Assembly (NCBI GenBank): GCA_046297495.1
Contig: JBKBIP010000009.1
Coordinates: 1-64,000 of the forward strand
DNA length: 64,000 nt
Source of the DNA: JBKBIP01 sp046297495
GTDB lineage: Bacteria > Planctomycetota > Planctomycetia > Gemmatales > Gemmataceae
Reading direction: 5' to 3'
Shown: positions 45,001 to 53,619 of the stretch, piece by piece
Layout: the number at the start of each line of letters is the position of its first letter
Numbering within the stretch: the stretch's first letter is position 1
Program-made: the position numbers and the translations under genes
Notes under the pieces: model-generated
Databases searched by the model: none
Seen by the model: the letters and a program-made list of their open reading frames with translations, nothing else
Told to the model about the DNA's origin: nothing

Positions 45001-46410
45001 TGCAGGTTGTTGAGGCGCTGTCGCCAGTTTGTTGATTTCATTCACGACGATCTGAAGCTTGCCTCCCGGTGGCAAAGGGAGACAGTCCAAACATTCCACC
45101 GTGACATGCACGGGGGCTTCCAAACACTCGTGTACCAATTCAATGACACGTTGCCGCGCGGCGTCTGACCAGCGACGATTGGGTATCAGACGTACTACCA
45201 TTTGATCCACTGCTTGTTGCACGATCTGAAACTGGTGGCACACTCCCAATATACCAATGTTCGTGGAGAGAGCGGCACTACTTTTGAGACGCCCATCGGT
45301 TAATTGGAGCGCTGGCCGGCGCCGGCCCTGGATGCGCTCTATCAATGGCAAACCCCGGCCACAGGGACATGATTCCGGCCCCACTGTGGCTTCGTCTTGA
45401 ATCTCATAGCGAATAAAAGGTGCCTGGAAGTTGTGCAGGGTAGTCAATACTACTCGCCCCGTCCCCCCCGGTGGGCACGGCTGATCGTTCTCATCCAGGA
45501 TTTCCACGATGACATTCTCGGCATGGACATGTAACCCATATCCTTCGGGACAAGGGGACGCCACGTAACCAGCCTCGGAGCAGCTATACAAATTCTTCAC
45601 CGGAACGCCAAAGCCGGCTTCGATCCCTTGCCGGTCTTCCTCGGTCAGGGTCTCCGCAAAGGACTGAATCAAGCGCAAGCTGGGGATGCGCCGCTCCTGT
45701 TCCGCCAACAAACCGGCCAAGCACGCCAAATTCAAGGGGTAACTTTGCAAGTAGTCGGGTTGAATGCGAAACAACCATTCCAATTGTTGGCGCGGGTCCT
45801 GGTGAATATCCATGACATGAAACGGACCCGTCGCCACCAGGGAATGCAACAGTTGGTTCCAGACGGGATGCGAAACTCCTTGCAGATGACGGCGTAGCTC
45901 CGCGCCGGTGGTGTCGGTGCCGCGAAGGGATGCCAGACAACCGCGATGATCAATCCCCGTCCACGCCGCGTCGCGCAGGTGACAGGCGAACCACCACAAT
46001 CCGACGACGTTGGTTTGCGGCACGTCGAGGGGGACGCCGCTGGTGCCGGTGGTGTGGATACTCTCCGTTCGCGTCGTACCCGGTGGCAATGATATGGCGT
46101 TCAGTTGCGTGAAGTTCTCTTGATAGACTCTCCGCGTCAGGATGGGGAGGCGGCGTAGGTCTTCCAGAGAGCGGATGTCGTCCGGACTCAGTCTGGCTTC
46201 CGCTAACACGCGCCGATAATAGGGGACATGTTGAACGCAATGAGCCAACAGCAAGCGCAGTTGGGCCAGCTGGCCGGCTTCGATCCGGTCGCGTGATTGC
46301 CATTGGATTTGCTCTAGCTGACAATAGGCAGACCAAATTTGACTTACGGTGGACGCGGGGACAGGGGGCCAAACATTGCCGGCGAAGGTACGCAAGGAAA
46401 TGGCGTTCAT
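42058..46410 (-). CDS. Triple-module PaaK/CoF-synthetase-like adenylate-forming protein
   Basis: A 1450-aa protein made of three complete tandem copies of a phenylacetate-CoA-ligase (PaaK/CoF synthetase)-like module, about 445 residues each (DNA roughly 46362-45034, 44907-43570, 43422-42070). Each keeps the P-loop (TTGTSGVPLDV 120-130; SSGTSGIPVDI 608-618; TSGSSGYPVEV 1108-1118), a YSC(S/T)EAG box (275, 763, 1263), a Zn-type CPCGRGLPL motif (348, 836, 1336) and the C-terminal PGGK lysine (451, 939, 1439). Linkers are Pro-rich. No carrier-protein domain is seen. The family activates carboxylates as acyl-AMP and then CoA- or other thioesters. The start is moved from GTG 46479 to ATG 46410, since the upstream part overlaps a family-A repeat; no ribosome binding site is obvious for either. 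Confidence 0.85.
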   Translation of the reverse strand: MNAISLRTFAGNVWPPVPASTVSQIWSAYCQLEQIQWQSRDRIEAGQLAQLRLLLAHCVQHVPYYRRVLAEARLSPDDIRSLEDLRRLPILTRRVYQENFTQLNAISLPPGTTRTESIHTTGTSGVPLDVPQTNVVGLWWFACHLRDAAWTGIDHRGCLASLRGTDTTGAELRRHLQGVSHPVWNQLLHSLVATGPFHVMDIHQDPRQQLEWLFRIQPDYLQSYPLNLACLAGLLAEQERRIPSLRLIQSFAETLTEEDRQGIEAGFGVPVKNLYSCSEAGYVASPCPEGYGLHVHAENVIVEILDENDQPCPPGGTGRVVLTTLHNFQAPFIRYEIQDEATVGPESCPCGRGLPLIERIQGRRRPALQLTDGRLKSSAALSTNIGILGVCHQFQIVQQAVDQMVVRLIPNRRWSDAARQRVIELVHECLEAPVHVTVECLDCLPLPPGGKLQIVVNEINKLATAPQQPAPPPATVKQPEPSEPDGAIRPFFPLRHPAGYVWPSLPSVEAGRVWSAYLELDRTQWLDREHLEEGQLAQIRTLLAHCLRHVPYYRQVLTEAGLRPDAIHTWQDFRAVPMLPRDVFRGRFAQFRAEQLPTGTQPSGKVSSSGTSGIPVDILQTNEVKLWWLATYLRDAEWCGIDQRGKLAVIRATGKTGAELTRLLAGVSSPTWNPHLQPLLRTGPCFGMDIHQDPRRQLEWLRHIQPDYLLSFPSNLEYLANLIERDGERIVSLKAIQTIAEILSPEVQARIESVFGVPVKNTYSCSEAGCLASPCPDGHGYHVHAENVLLEVLDDQGQPCRPGRTGNVVLTHLHNFLTPIIRYQIMDEATLGPARCPCGRGLPLLTYIQGKRHPMFRLPGGSAKIATGLIMGLRHLRVGTQFQIIQKSLHHVIIRVVPDHHWSTEHPSRITQMVHDFFEFPIQVDVVPVERIELPPGGKLQAIISEVDDTDAYPPSSVGNVRESDTANIEVVTAVAQPHHSHVRSHTPSWHYQLRTLPGNTWPTLPRPQGSQVWAAYLELERTQWLDPEVIEQGQLTQLRMLLDHCRRHVPYYRRLLADLGMESGDFRTMADFRCLPLLHRQRYQQQLQEFIADALPPGTRATARAFTSGSSGYPVEVLQTNMVYTWWFAFYLRDSAWCGFDHRRVLAAIRTTRKTGAELEQLLQGVVFPFWHQEINELVQSGPCHLMDIHQDPRVMLQWLRRIQPDYLLNFPSNLDFLAGLIREEGKAVPSLRGIHVIAESLLPEVQQRIESAFGVPVYNTYSCTEAGYLASPCPERHGLHVHAENVILEVLDDEGRPVRPGETGRVVLTTLHNFRAPFIRYDILDQATLGVERCPCGRGLPLLSRVDGRRRPMFVLPNGQRRNCSPLVIDMENLTGYYQYQIVQKAVDRVLIRVVPNRAWNENTARELTRMVHEFFQTPIHVEIECVDHIELPTGGKHKIALCEVETA

Positions 46411-46453
46411 GGTTGTTGGTTGGGGAATTATTGGTGGTGCCTCGTGATTCGGA

Positions 46454-46468
46454 GCGCGAACATTCGCC
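46454..46468. repeat. Family-A half element upstream of the triple ligase
   Basis: GCGCGAACATTCGCC, exactly repeated at 41896-41910. Presence of an intergenic repeat here is the reason to start the gene at 46410. Confidence 0.55.
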
Positions 46469-46551
46469 GCCTGGCTCACGGCGTCTGCTCGTTATAGCGA
46501 AAGTGGCGCGTGGAAGAAAGATAGGAATGACGGCATCATGGTGACAGGCTA

Positions 46552-47475
46552 TCAAAAGTCAATTTTCCGCTTGCGCAGCAGCTCGGCCAAACGGTCCGGG
46601 TAGTCGGTGGTGATCCCGTCCACTCCCCAATCGAGAAGCTGTTCCCAAACATCGGGATCGTTCACGGTCCAAGGAACGATGAGTATGCGTTCCGCGTGCA
46701 ATTGCTGGATCATGTCTGGATCGAGGAAATCGTAATTGGGACAATACATCGTCGCGCCGGCTTGGCGCGTGAGCCGGACGGCATCAAAAGGGGCTGTGTC
46801 AGCGATAAGCACAGCGGACGCCAGGCGCGGTTCGAGTTTGCGGACTAGCTGGACCGCGCGATGATCGAAGCTACGCACGGACGCACGCTCCACGGCACCC
46901 GCTTGACGCAGATTCTCGACCACGCGCTGTTCCAGCGGGTCACGGCGTTGATGGTCGTGATAGGGCACGCGCTTCAACTCAATATCCAGCCGGACCACAC
47001 GCGCCCGCTCGCGCTGTTCCGCAGTCTTGCCAGCCTCTTTTCCTTGATCACCTGCGTAGGCTTCCACGAGGGCAATCAAATCCGCCAAGCGGGGCAAGGC
47101 GTAAGGATTTATCTTCCACTCTTGGCTCAACAAGTGGCTCAGCGGCGGCACGTCGGCCTTCTGGGTGGGGAAGCGGAGCGGCTCCGGGTTACGATCGGCC
47201 ACGTAATGTCTTAGCTGGGCCAAGGTCAGCTTATGAATCGGCGGCCGGTCGGCGGGATCGGGCAGATCGTCTTTTTTCTCCAATCGGCAGAACTGATCGC
47301 TGAGGTAGGGGTCATGCCAGAGGATCGGTACCTCATCCCGGCTCAGGTGGACATCCACTTCGATGCTGGTGACACCCGCATCCAAAGCCGCTTCCAACGA
47401 TGGCAGGGTATTTTCTGGCTTCAGACCGCGCGCGCCGCGGTGGCCTTGCAAGTCAAAGCGTTGGGGCATCGGCAC
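46552..47475 (-). CDS. Glycerophosphodiester phosphodiesterase (GlpQ/UgpQ family)
   Basis: A 307-aa TIM-barrel hydrolase that releases sn-glycerol-3-phosphate from deacylated phospholipids. Signatures: GHRGARGLKPENT near the N-terminus (catalytic His), EVDVHLSRDEVPILWHD (metal Glu/Asp and second His), RLDIELKR and a C-terminal VPWTVNDPDVWEQLLDWGVDGITTDYPD. The upstream frame stays open to a TGA near 47540 and reads WWLLTLVSLGFGFFGCG, a lipoprotein-like signal, but contains no usual start codon. The true N-terminus is therefore open; GTG 47475 gives a cytosolic form. Confidence 0.85.
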   Translation of the reverse strand: MPMPQRFDLQGHRGARGLKPENTLPSLEAALDAGVTSIEVDVHLSRDEVPILWHDPYLSDQFCRLEKKDDLPDPADRPPIHKLTLAQLRHYVADRNPEPLRFPTQKADVPPLSHLLSQEWKINPYALPRLADLIALVEAYAGDQGKEAGKTAEQRERARVVRLDIELKRVPYHDHQRRDPLEQRVVENLRQAGAVERASVRSFDHRAVQLVRKLEPRLASAVLIADTAPFDAVRLTRQAGATMYCPNYDFLDPDMIQQLHAERILIVPWTVNDPDVWEQLLDWGVDGITTDYPDRLAELLRKRKIDF

Positions 47476-47942
47476 ACGTACTCCGCAGCCGAAGAACCCG
47501 AACCCAAGCGAAACAAGGGTTAAGAGCCACCAAGGCGGATGTCAACGGAAGCTAAACAGGTAAGCATCCTTGGAAGGGGAACCATCGTCCGATGATTCAA
47601 CGCCGGCCGTAACCGGCCTCTGGTGCTGGGCTGGTTCTTGTGGGCTGTGATCAGCTTAATCCGGTCATCCGGCGTTCCGCAAGTGGAATTTGGTGAAAAA
47701 TGGATGAAAAAGGGGATATTTCTGACTGTTTTCACCATCACAAAGGTCGAATTAAGGAGCCGCCAACAAATTGCGTTGAGGGACGGTCTCACGCGCGAAA
47801 TGACGAATTCATCCGAAATCGGGATGATATGGATCGACGGTTGCTCAAGGATGGGCAGGGGCGGATAAACCAGGTGAACAATCCGCATGGCTCTGGTACG
47901 ATGGAGAAATGCCTCATCTCTTGGCGAAATGGAGGATTAACC
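47476..47942. other. Divergent intergenic region
   Basis: About 470 bases between the minus-strand phosphodiesterase and the plus-strand solute-binding protein. It includes a family-A-like half site (GCGCGAAATGACGAATTC near 47793-47810). TGG-TACGAT near 47894-47902 is a weak extended -10 for the downstream gene. No credible ORF. Confidence 0.4.
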
Positions 47943-50570
47943 ATGCGACCTAGTGGTACGTCTCTTCCGGCAGTGAGCGGTGGCGCTTCGGCGCGCGGGT
48001 GGCGTCTGGTTCTGGCCTGGGCACTGTTGGTTGGCTGGGCGGTGCATGGCGCTCCCATTCAGGAGGTCGAGGAAAAAGAACCGCCCAAGCCGAAGAAGCT
48101 GATCATCGACGAGGAACCGAATTTTCAAACCACAGCCCCTCCGACGGCGCGCTCGGCGACCGACTTGGCCAAGGAAGCGGAGAAAGCCACTCATCCCGCG
48201 GTCAAGGACTTGTTTCAGAGCCTGCAAGAACCGCACGACCGCCTCATCCGGAGCAACGGCAGCACGACCAACGTGGCCCCCTTCTCCTTGCTCTGGAACA
48301 AGGAAACATTCCCGGACACAATCCGCGTCATTCCGTTCGATAAAAGCTGGAAGCCAGAAAATAGCGTTCCGATTTCCAAGAATGCCATCGCCCGCATCGA
48401 ACCATACGAAGACATTGCCTTGTCTAAAGTGAACGATTTTCTCACTGGCAACGTCAACTTGTCGCGCCTGGAACTGACACGGCAAGCCGAGAAGGTGTTG
48501 GTGACGGTGTTGCGCTTCCATCAGGCGCAACGGGAATTGAACAAACGCAGCGGCTCCAGCTGGGATCAGGTTCAGCAACGCTTGCAAGACCGGCTGCGGG
48601 ATGTCCAATTGGAACAACTGCGCGTCTTTCTGGAAACGCGCTCCTGGGACGATGCATGGTTGCTGGCCGAACGCTTGAGGGAGACCTATCCCGATCAACC
48701 AGCCGTGGGGCAAGCCATCGTCCATGCACGGTTGGCGTACCTGGAGCAAGTCGAGCTGGCCAAGGGACGCGACGCGGACTACCTGCGCGTGCGCGAGCTT
48801 CTGGAGCAACTCGAGGCGGACTTCCCCGGCCAGATGACGGCGGGGAGCAATCGGCGGCTAGCGGAGGCGTTGCGACTCCGTCTGGAAAACCGCGCCCGCG
48901 AGCTGTGGCGACTAGCGGACAAGGACGCCGCCGCGGCAGGAGCGTTGTTGCACACTGCCGAGAACATCGCCCCTTGGCTGCCTGGATTGCGCGAGTACCG
49001 TGTCAAGAAACTGCAACAATCCCCCTTGATTCTCTACGTGGGAGTGTCTCATCTACCGCAATACCTGTCCCCCGCCTTGGCCGCCACCGATTCCGAGCGC
49101 CACGCCGTCGAGCTATTATTCCAAAGTCTGATCAAACCAGTTTACGATCCGCGCGTGGGCCAGCAATATCGTCCGGACTTGACCGTCGGCCGACCGCGCC
49201 TAGTCCCCTTGGGCCGGCAGTTCCAGCTAACCAGCGAGGCGCGGTGGAGCAATGGCGATCTCGTGACCGCGGACGACGTGCGGGAAACCGTGGCGCGGCT
49301 CAGGAACGCGCGCGGCTTGGGGGCGGTTCCCGAATGGGCGTCCCTCGTTGAGCCGGCGCGCGTGCGGGATCCGTTCCGCCTTGAATTGAATTTACAGCGC
49401 GGGTATTTCGACCCCTTGAGCTTGATGACTTTCAAAGTGCTGCCGGCCGCGCATCTGAAAAGCATCGATGACATAGCGTTCGCCCGGCAGCCGATTGGCA
49501 GCGGCCCCTTTTACTTCCCCGCCGAAGGGGGACGCGCTCAAGAAGGATCTCCTCCCCGCCAGTACGTGCGCTTTCTGGCCAATCCGTTCTATCGGGACCA
49601 CTCTGGCCGCCGCGATTTGCCGCACATTCAGGAGATTCGTTTCGTCCGTTCCGTCGATCCCCGCGCCGAGTTCAAGAGTGGCCAATTACATCTGTTGCTC
49701 GATGTATCAACGCCGCGCGTTGAGGAAATCGAAAGCGACGCCGCCGGCTTGCGCGACGAGGTGAAGGTTCATACCTTGCCCAATCGCCGGGTCTATTTCC
49801 TGGCTGTCAATCATCGCGTTCGTTGGTTGCAAGACACCGATTTGCGCCGCGCCATTGCTCACGCCATCGACCGGGATAAGATTCTCACCGAGTTTTTTCG
49901 CGGCACCAAAGGGCAACAGGTGCATCGCTGGCTCAATGGTCCCTTCCCCGTCGGCTCCTGGCCATGTCATCCCAATCTGAAGCAGAATCCTTTCCAGCCC
50001 AGCTTGGCTCAATCCCTGGCGCGGAAAGCCAAGGCCAACCTGGGCGGCAAGAAGCTGACTCTCAAGTATGCCCGCAGCGCGGGACCGGACGGCCAAGACG
50101 ACCTCCAGCCGGCCTTGACGGCGCTGGCCGATCAAGTTCGGGCCTTGACCGGCGTGGACATCGAGTTGGTCCCCTGCACTCCCTGGGAATTGCGCCAAGC
50201 GGTCGAAGTGCGCCATGATTACGACCTAGCTTATTATCACTGGGATTACACCGGAGAGGATTACTGGTTGTGGCCGCTGTTCGATCCCGCTGGCATGGAG
50301 CCAGGCGGCCGCAATTTCTTGGGCTATGGCCATGACGGCGAGCTACAAAGCTGTTTCCGTCGTTGGCTCGACCATCGCCGTTTCGAGGACGTGCAAACCA
50401 TGGCGCGCGAGGTGCATAGCCAGGTGTACGCCAAGATGCCGCTGATCCCCCTCTGGCAGTTAGATACGCACATCGCCGTTCATCGCCACTTGAAGACAGT
50501 CCCCGAACCGAACCAGCTCGACCCCCTGCGAATGTTCACCGACGTGGCAGAATGGCAATTGCGGCGCTGA
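47943..50570 (+). CDS. Oversized ABC-type solute-binding protein (SBP_bac_5, peptide/nickel family)
   Basis: An 875-aa exported protein. A signal peptide (about 13-37, 'GWRLVLAWALLVGWAVHGAP') precedes a helical region of about 300 residues ('LAYLEQVELAKGRDADYLRVRELLEQLE', TPR-like), then a peptide-binding-protein domain from about 340 ('ARWSNGDLVTADDVRETVARLR', 'DTDLRRAIAHAIDRDKILTEFF', 'LTLKYARSAGPDG'). A typical member has about 500-550 aa, so the N-terminal block is an extra domain. No permease or ATPase genes flank it. GGAGG lies six bases before the ATG at 47943. Confidence 0.83.
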   Translation: MRPSGTSLPAVSGGASARGWRLVLAWALLVGWAVHGAPIQEVEEKEPPKPKKLIIDEEPNFQTTAPPTARSATDLAKEAEKATHPAVKDLFQSLQEPHDRLIRSNGSTTNVAPFSLLWNKETFPDTIRVIPFDKSWKPENSVPISKNAIARIEPYEDIALSKVNDFLTGNVNLSRLELTRQAEKVLVTVLRFHQAQRELNKRSGSSWDQVQQRLQDRLRDVQLEQLRVFLETRSWDDAWLLAERLRETYPDQPAVGQAIVHARLAYLEQVELAKGRDADYLRVRELLEQLEADFPGQMTAGSNRRLAEALRLRLENRARELWRLADKDAAAAGALLHTAENIAPWLPGLREYRVKKLQQSPLILYVGVSHLPQYLSPALAATDSERHAVELLFQSLIKPVYDPRVGQQYRPDLTVGRPRLVPLGRQFQLTSEARWSNGDLVTADDVRETVARLRNARGLGAVPEWASLVEPARVRDPFRLELNLQRGYFDPLSLMTFKVLPAAHLKSIDDIAFARQPIGSGPFYFPAEGGRAQEGSPPRQYVRFLANPFYRDHSGRRDLPHIQEIRFVRSVDPRAEFKSGQLHLLLDVSTPRVEEIESDAAGLRDEVKVHTLPNRRVYFLAVNHRVRWLQDTDLRRAIAHAIDRDKILTEFFRGTKGQQVHRWLNGPFPVGSWPCHPNLKQNPFQPSLAQSLARKAKANLGGKKLTLKYARSAGPDGQDDLQPALTALADQVRALTGVDIELVPCTPWELRQAVEVRHDYDLAYYHWDYTGEDYWLWPLFDPAGMEPGGRNFLGYGHDGELQSCFRRWLDHRRFEDVQTMAREVHSQVYAKMPLIPLWQLDTHIAVHRHLKTVPEPNQLDPLRMFTDVAEWQLRR

Positions 50571-50580
50571 GGGGGAATAA

Positions 50581-50647
50581 GGCGAGCGGGGCCCGTCAGG
50601 CTCCTGGTATCTAGCTGTCACCAGGGGGCTGACGGCCCCCGCTCGCC
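50581..50647. repeat. Dispersed GC palindrome, family C (full inverted copy; terminator)
   Basis: 28-nt arms (50581-50608 and 50620-50647) starting GGCGAGCGGGG, with about four mismatches, around CTAGCTGTC. Each arm is a family-C element. It separates two convergent genes and probably terminates both. Confidence 0.85.
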
Positions 50648-50659
50648 CATGGTCCGATC

Positions 50660-51007
50660 TTAAAATATGTCCAACATGAAATGATAGCCGCGATGATACG
50701 TCTGCGGCTCGAAGTATTCGTAGCGCCAGCCGGGTTCGGTGAATGGCGGAAAGGCCATGTAAGCGGGGTAGCGGCGATAAGGCTCCCCTGGACCTTCCGG
50801 CCACTTAGGACCGAGACACGGCCAGTAATTGGCCGGGAAGTAGTAATAAGGGTAATACCAGAAATTATTCATCGTGTAACACTGGGGCAGCGGAAAACGA
50901 TACATGTCCCAGCTGTAGTATTGGGCTTGGGCCTTGGCGGGAGTGCCGAGGAACAGGATCAGGCCCACAACCCCGGCGGACAACGCAGGCAAGCAGCGAC
51001 ACAACAT
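50660..51007 (-). CDS. Small secreted aromatic-rich protein
   Basis: A 115-aa exported protein of unknown family. Signal peptide 1-27 (MLCRCLPALSAGVVGLILFL, cleavage near AKAQA). The mature part is rich in Tyr, Phe, Trp and Pro ('YYSWDMYRFPLPQCYTMNNF', 'YYPYYYFPANYWP', 'RYPAYMAFPPFTEPGW'), with no catalytic motif. The start at 51007 has GGAGG six bases upstream; the longer frame (51049) lacks this. Such composition occurs in envelope or matrix proteins of planctomycetes. Confidence 0.7.
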   Translation of the reverse strand: MLCRCLPALSAGVVGLILFLGTPAKAQAQYYSWDMYRFPLPQCYTMNNFWYYPYYYFPANYWPCLGPKWPEGPGEPYRRYPAYMAFPPFTEPGWRYEYFEPQTYHRGYHFMLDIF

Positions 51008-51169
51008 GATAACCTCCCTGGTGAGGCGGGTCCGACCCGCGGATTCCATTCTGATCGAAGTGTAGCCGATGATTTCCCTTCACACCTTGCGGACCGGACA
51101 AGAAATACGTGGAAAAATAGAATAAAGGTTTGGTGGTAGCGCCTGCGGAGTCTGTGCGTGCGGGGAAAG

Positions 51170-51220
51170 AATTCATTGGTCCCGCGCGGATAGTTGGAAG
51201 TGCGCGCGAAATGAGGAATC
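51170..51220. repeat. Dispersed palindrome, family A (copy 5)
   Basis: AATTCATTGGTCCCGCGC ... GCGCGAAATGAGGAATC: imperfect arms, but the GATTC/GCGCG ends match family A. It lies upstream of purB. Confidence 0.55.
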
Positions 51221-51250
51221 AGGTGAAAACCGCACATTGAATCAATTATC

Positions 51251-52705
51251 ATGAATGAAATGACTGTGTACGACAACCCCCTCGTGACCCGTTATGCCAG
51301 CCGGGAGATGGCCGCGCTGTGGGGGCCGACGCGCAAATTCGGCACTTGGCGGCGGCTGTGGCTGGCCTTGGCCGAGGCCGAGCACGAGCTGGGCTTGACC
51401 GCCGACGATGGCGTCAATCCCCGCATCCGGCCCGAACAACTGGCCGAGATGCGTCAACATCTGGATGATATCGACTTTACCCGCGCCGCTGACGAGGAAC
51501 GCCGCTTGCGACATGATGTCATGGCCCACATTCACACCTTCGCCGCGGCCTGCCCCAGCGCCAAGGACATCATCCATTTGGGGGCCACTAGCTGCTATGT
51601 CACCGACAATACCGACCTGCTCCTGCTGCGCGAGGGATTGCGGCTAACGCGCGACCGGCTCGTTGGTGTCATCGACGCCCTAGCCGAGTTCGCCCGCCGG
51701 TGGCGTGACCTGCCGACGTTGGGGTTCACCCACTTTCAGCCAGCCCAGCTCACCACCGTCGGCAAGCGGGCTTGTCTATGGTGTTATGACTTTGTCCTCG
51801 ACTTACAGGAAATCGAGCACCGCTTGGAGACGATCCGCTTTCGGGGGGTCAAGGGGACGACCGGCACGCAGGCCAGCTTTCTCGCCCTATTTCATGGCGA
51901 CCATGCCAAGGTGCGGGAGCTGGATCGGTTGGTGGCTCGCAAGATGGGGTTCGAGGAGGTGTATCCCGTCACCGGGCAAACCTACTCGCGCAAGATCGAC
52001 AGTCAAATCTTGGATACGCTTTCTGGCCTCTGTCAATCGGCGCACAAATTCGGCACCGACCTGCGGCTGTTGGCTCATCGCCGGGAGATCGAGGAGCCGT
52101 TCGAGGCCGAGCAGGTCGGGTCGTCGGCGATGGCCTACAAGCGCAACCCCATGCGGGCCGAGCGCATGTGTGGTTTGGCCCGCTATGGCATGACGTTGAC
52201 GGTCAGCGCCGCCCAGACCGCCGCCACGCAATGGCTGGAACGGACCCTGGATGATAGCGTCAACCGCCGGCTCACCTTGCCGCAAGCGTTCCTGACCGCC
52301 GACGCGGTGCTGCGCTTAGCGCTGAATATCGCCAGCGGCTTGGTGGTGTATCCAGCGGTGATCACGCGCAACGTCCAGGCGGAATTGCCGTTCATGGCCA
52401 CCGAGAATATCCTCATGGCCGCCGTCGCTCAAGGAGGGGATCGCCAGGAGCTGCACGAGCGCATCCGCCGACATAGCCTGGCCGTGGCCGAGCAACTCAA
52501 ACAGGGGCAGCCCAGCAATGACCTGATCGACCGGCTGCGGGCTGACCCCGCCTTCGCCGGCGTCGCTTGGGAGGACGTGCTGGAGCCAAGCCGCTTCACG
52601 GGCCGGGCCGTTGAGCAAGTCGATGAGTTTCTGGCGGAAGTCATTGCCCCGATCCGCCAGCACTACAGTCAGCTATCGAAGCAGCCGTGCGAGTTGGACG
52701 TGTGA
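51251..52705 (+). CDS. purB: Adenylosuccinate lyase
   Basis: Cytosolic fumarase/aspartase-superfamily enzyme acting twice in purine synthesis (SAICAR to AICAR, adenylosuccinate to AMP). At 484 aa it has 'IHLGATSCYVTDNTDL', 'TLGFTHFQPAQLTTVGKRA', 'GTTGTQASF' and the superfamily signature SSAMAYKRNPMRAERM (near residue 290), with the catalytic serine in the preceding GSS. Ala replaces the usual Pro in SSAMPYKRNP. The start is one of two nearby ATGs (51251 or 51260). It is a single gene here, not in an operon. Confidence 0.93.
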   Translation: MNEMTVYDNPLVTRYASREMAALWGPTRKFGTWRRLWLALAEAEHELGLTADDGVNPRIRPEQLAEMRQHLDDIDFTRAADEERRLRHDVMAHIHTFAAACPSAKDIIHLGATSCYVTDNTDLLLLREGLRLTRDRLVGVIDALAEFARRWRDLPTLGFTHFQPAQLTTVGKRACLWCYDFVLDLQEIEHRLETIRFRGVKGTTGTQASFLALFHGDHAKVRELDRLVARKMGFEEVYPVTGQTYSRKIDSQILDTLSGLCQSAHKFGTDLRLLAHRREIEEPFEAEQVGSSAMAYKRNPMRAERMCGLARYGMTLTVSAAQTAATQWLERTLDDSVNRRLTLPQAFLTADAVLRLALNIASGLVVYPAVITRNVQAELPFMATENILMAAVAQGGDRQELHERIRRHSLAVAEQLKQGQPSNDLIDRLRADPAFAGVAWEDVLEPSRFTGRAVEQVDEFLAEVIAPIRQHYSQLSKQPCELDV

Positions 52706-52731
52706 ACGTGTTCCGCGCCGCTCTTCTTTCT

Positions 52732-53619
52732 TCAGGGAGCGCAACGGCTCAACGCGGTTTGGGCGAGGATAAGGTGGCGTTCCAACCAAGCGATCAGGTC
52801 GTTGATGAAGAGATCGGGGTTTGGCTCGAATTCCAAGGTGTGATGAGCGCCGGGATATTCGATGATAGCCAGCGGCCCACGCGTCACACTCTCGATGAAG
52901 CGGCGGGTGGCGGCGTTGTCGATGATGCGGTCGTGCTCGGCCAGCATGAGGAGCACCGGTATGTCCAACACCACCCGGAACAGACGTAGGTAGCCGTCCA
53001 ACCGGCCGTTCTCGACCGCCAAGCGCGTCGTCCCCTGGCGCAGCATCAGTGGGTCCTCGGCGATGAACCGCCGCCAGTGCGGCGAGGCGGTGAACAATTC
53101 CGGCTCCGTGAGTGGAATGTCATACAGGCGGCGCGGCGCCACCAGTCGGGTGATGAACAGCGTCTTGATACGGTGGAACAAGCTGGGTTGGTAGATGGAA
53201 AAGAAGCCGGGACTCATGAGGACCAGTCCATTGGTCAAACCTGGATAACGGCGTTGCAGAGCCGTCACCAACTTGCCGCCCCAGGAAATACCGACGAGGA
53301 AAATGGGTCGGGAGGAGCGCTGCCGTAACCAGGTCAGAAACTCGGCGACATCGGCCATCAACCGGCGAAAGCTCGGAGCGTCGCCGCGGTCTTGGTCGTT
53401 GAGACCTGCCCCGCGCCGGTCGAGGAAGTACACGGCAAAGCCCGCGTTCCGCAAGCGCGTGGCGGAATAGGTGTACCAGCCGCCGTGGCTCTGGATACCG
53501 TGAACGCACACGACGTTGGCTTTCGGCTCTCTGGTTGGCGTGAAATGGCGGTAACGCCAGCGGTAGCCGTCGCCGGCCGTGAAAGTCTCAATCGTGAACG
53601 GCAAAGGGGACTCAGCCAA
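52732..53619 (-). CDS. Alpha/beta hydrolase (lysophospholipase/monoacylglycerol lipase-like)
   Basis: A 295-aa serine hydrolase: oxyanion region 'VCVHGIQSHGGWY', nucleophile elbow GISWGG, acid residue in 'LMLAEHDRIID' and catalytic His in 'PGAHHTLEFE'. It resembles Hydrolase_4-type monoglyceride lipases. It overlaps the end of the upstream enolase-superfamily gene by eight bases, so the two are likely co-translated. No signal peptide. Confidence 0.87.
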   Translation of the reverse strand: MAESPLPFTIETFTAGDGYRWRYRHFTPTREPKANVVCVHGIQSHGGWYTYSATRLRNAGFAVYFLDRRGAGLNDQDRGDAPSFRRLMADVAEFLTWLRQRSSRPIFLVGISWGGKLVTALQRRYPGLTNGLVLMSPGFFSIYQPSLFHRIKTLFITRLVAPRRLYDIPLTEPELFTASPHWRRFIAEDPLMLRQGTTRLAVENGRLDGYLRLFRVVLDIPVLLMLAEHDRIIDNAATRRFIESVTRGPLAIIEYPGAHHTLEFEPNPDLFINDLIAWLERHLILAQTALSRCAP

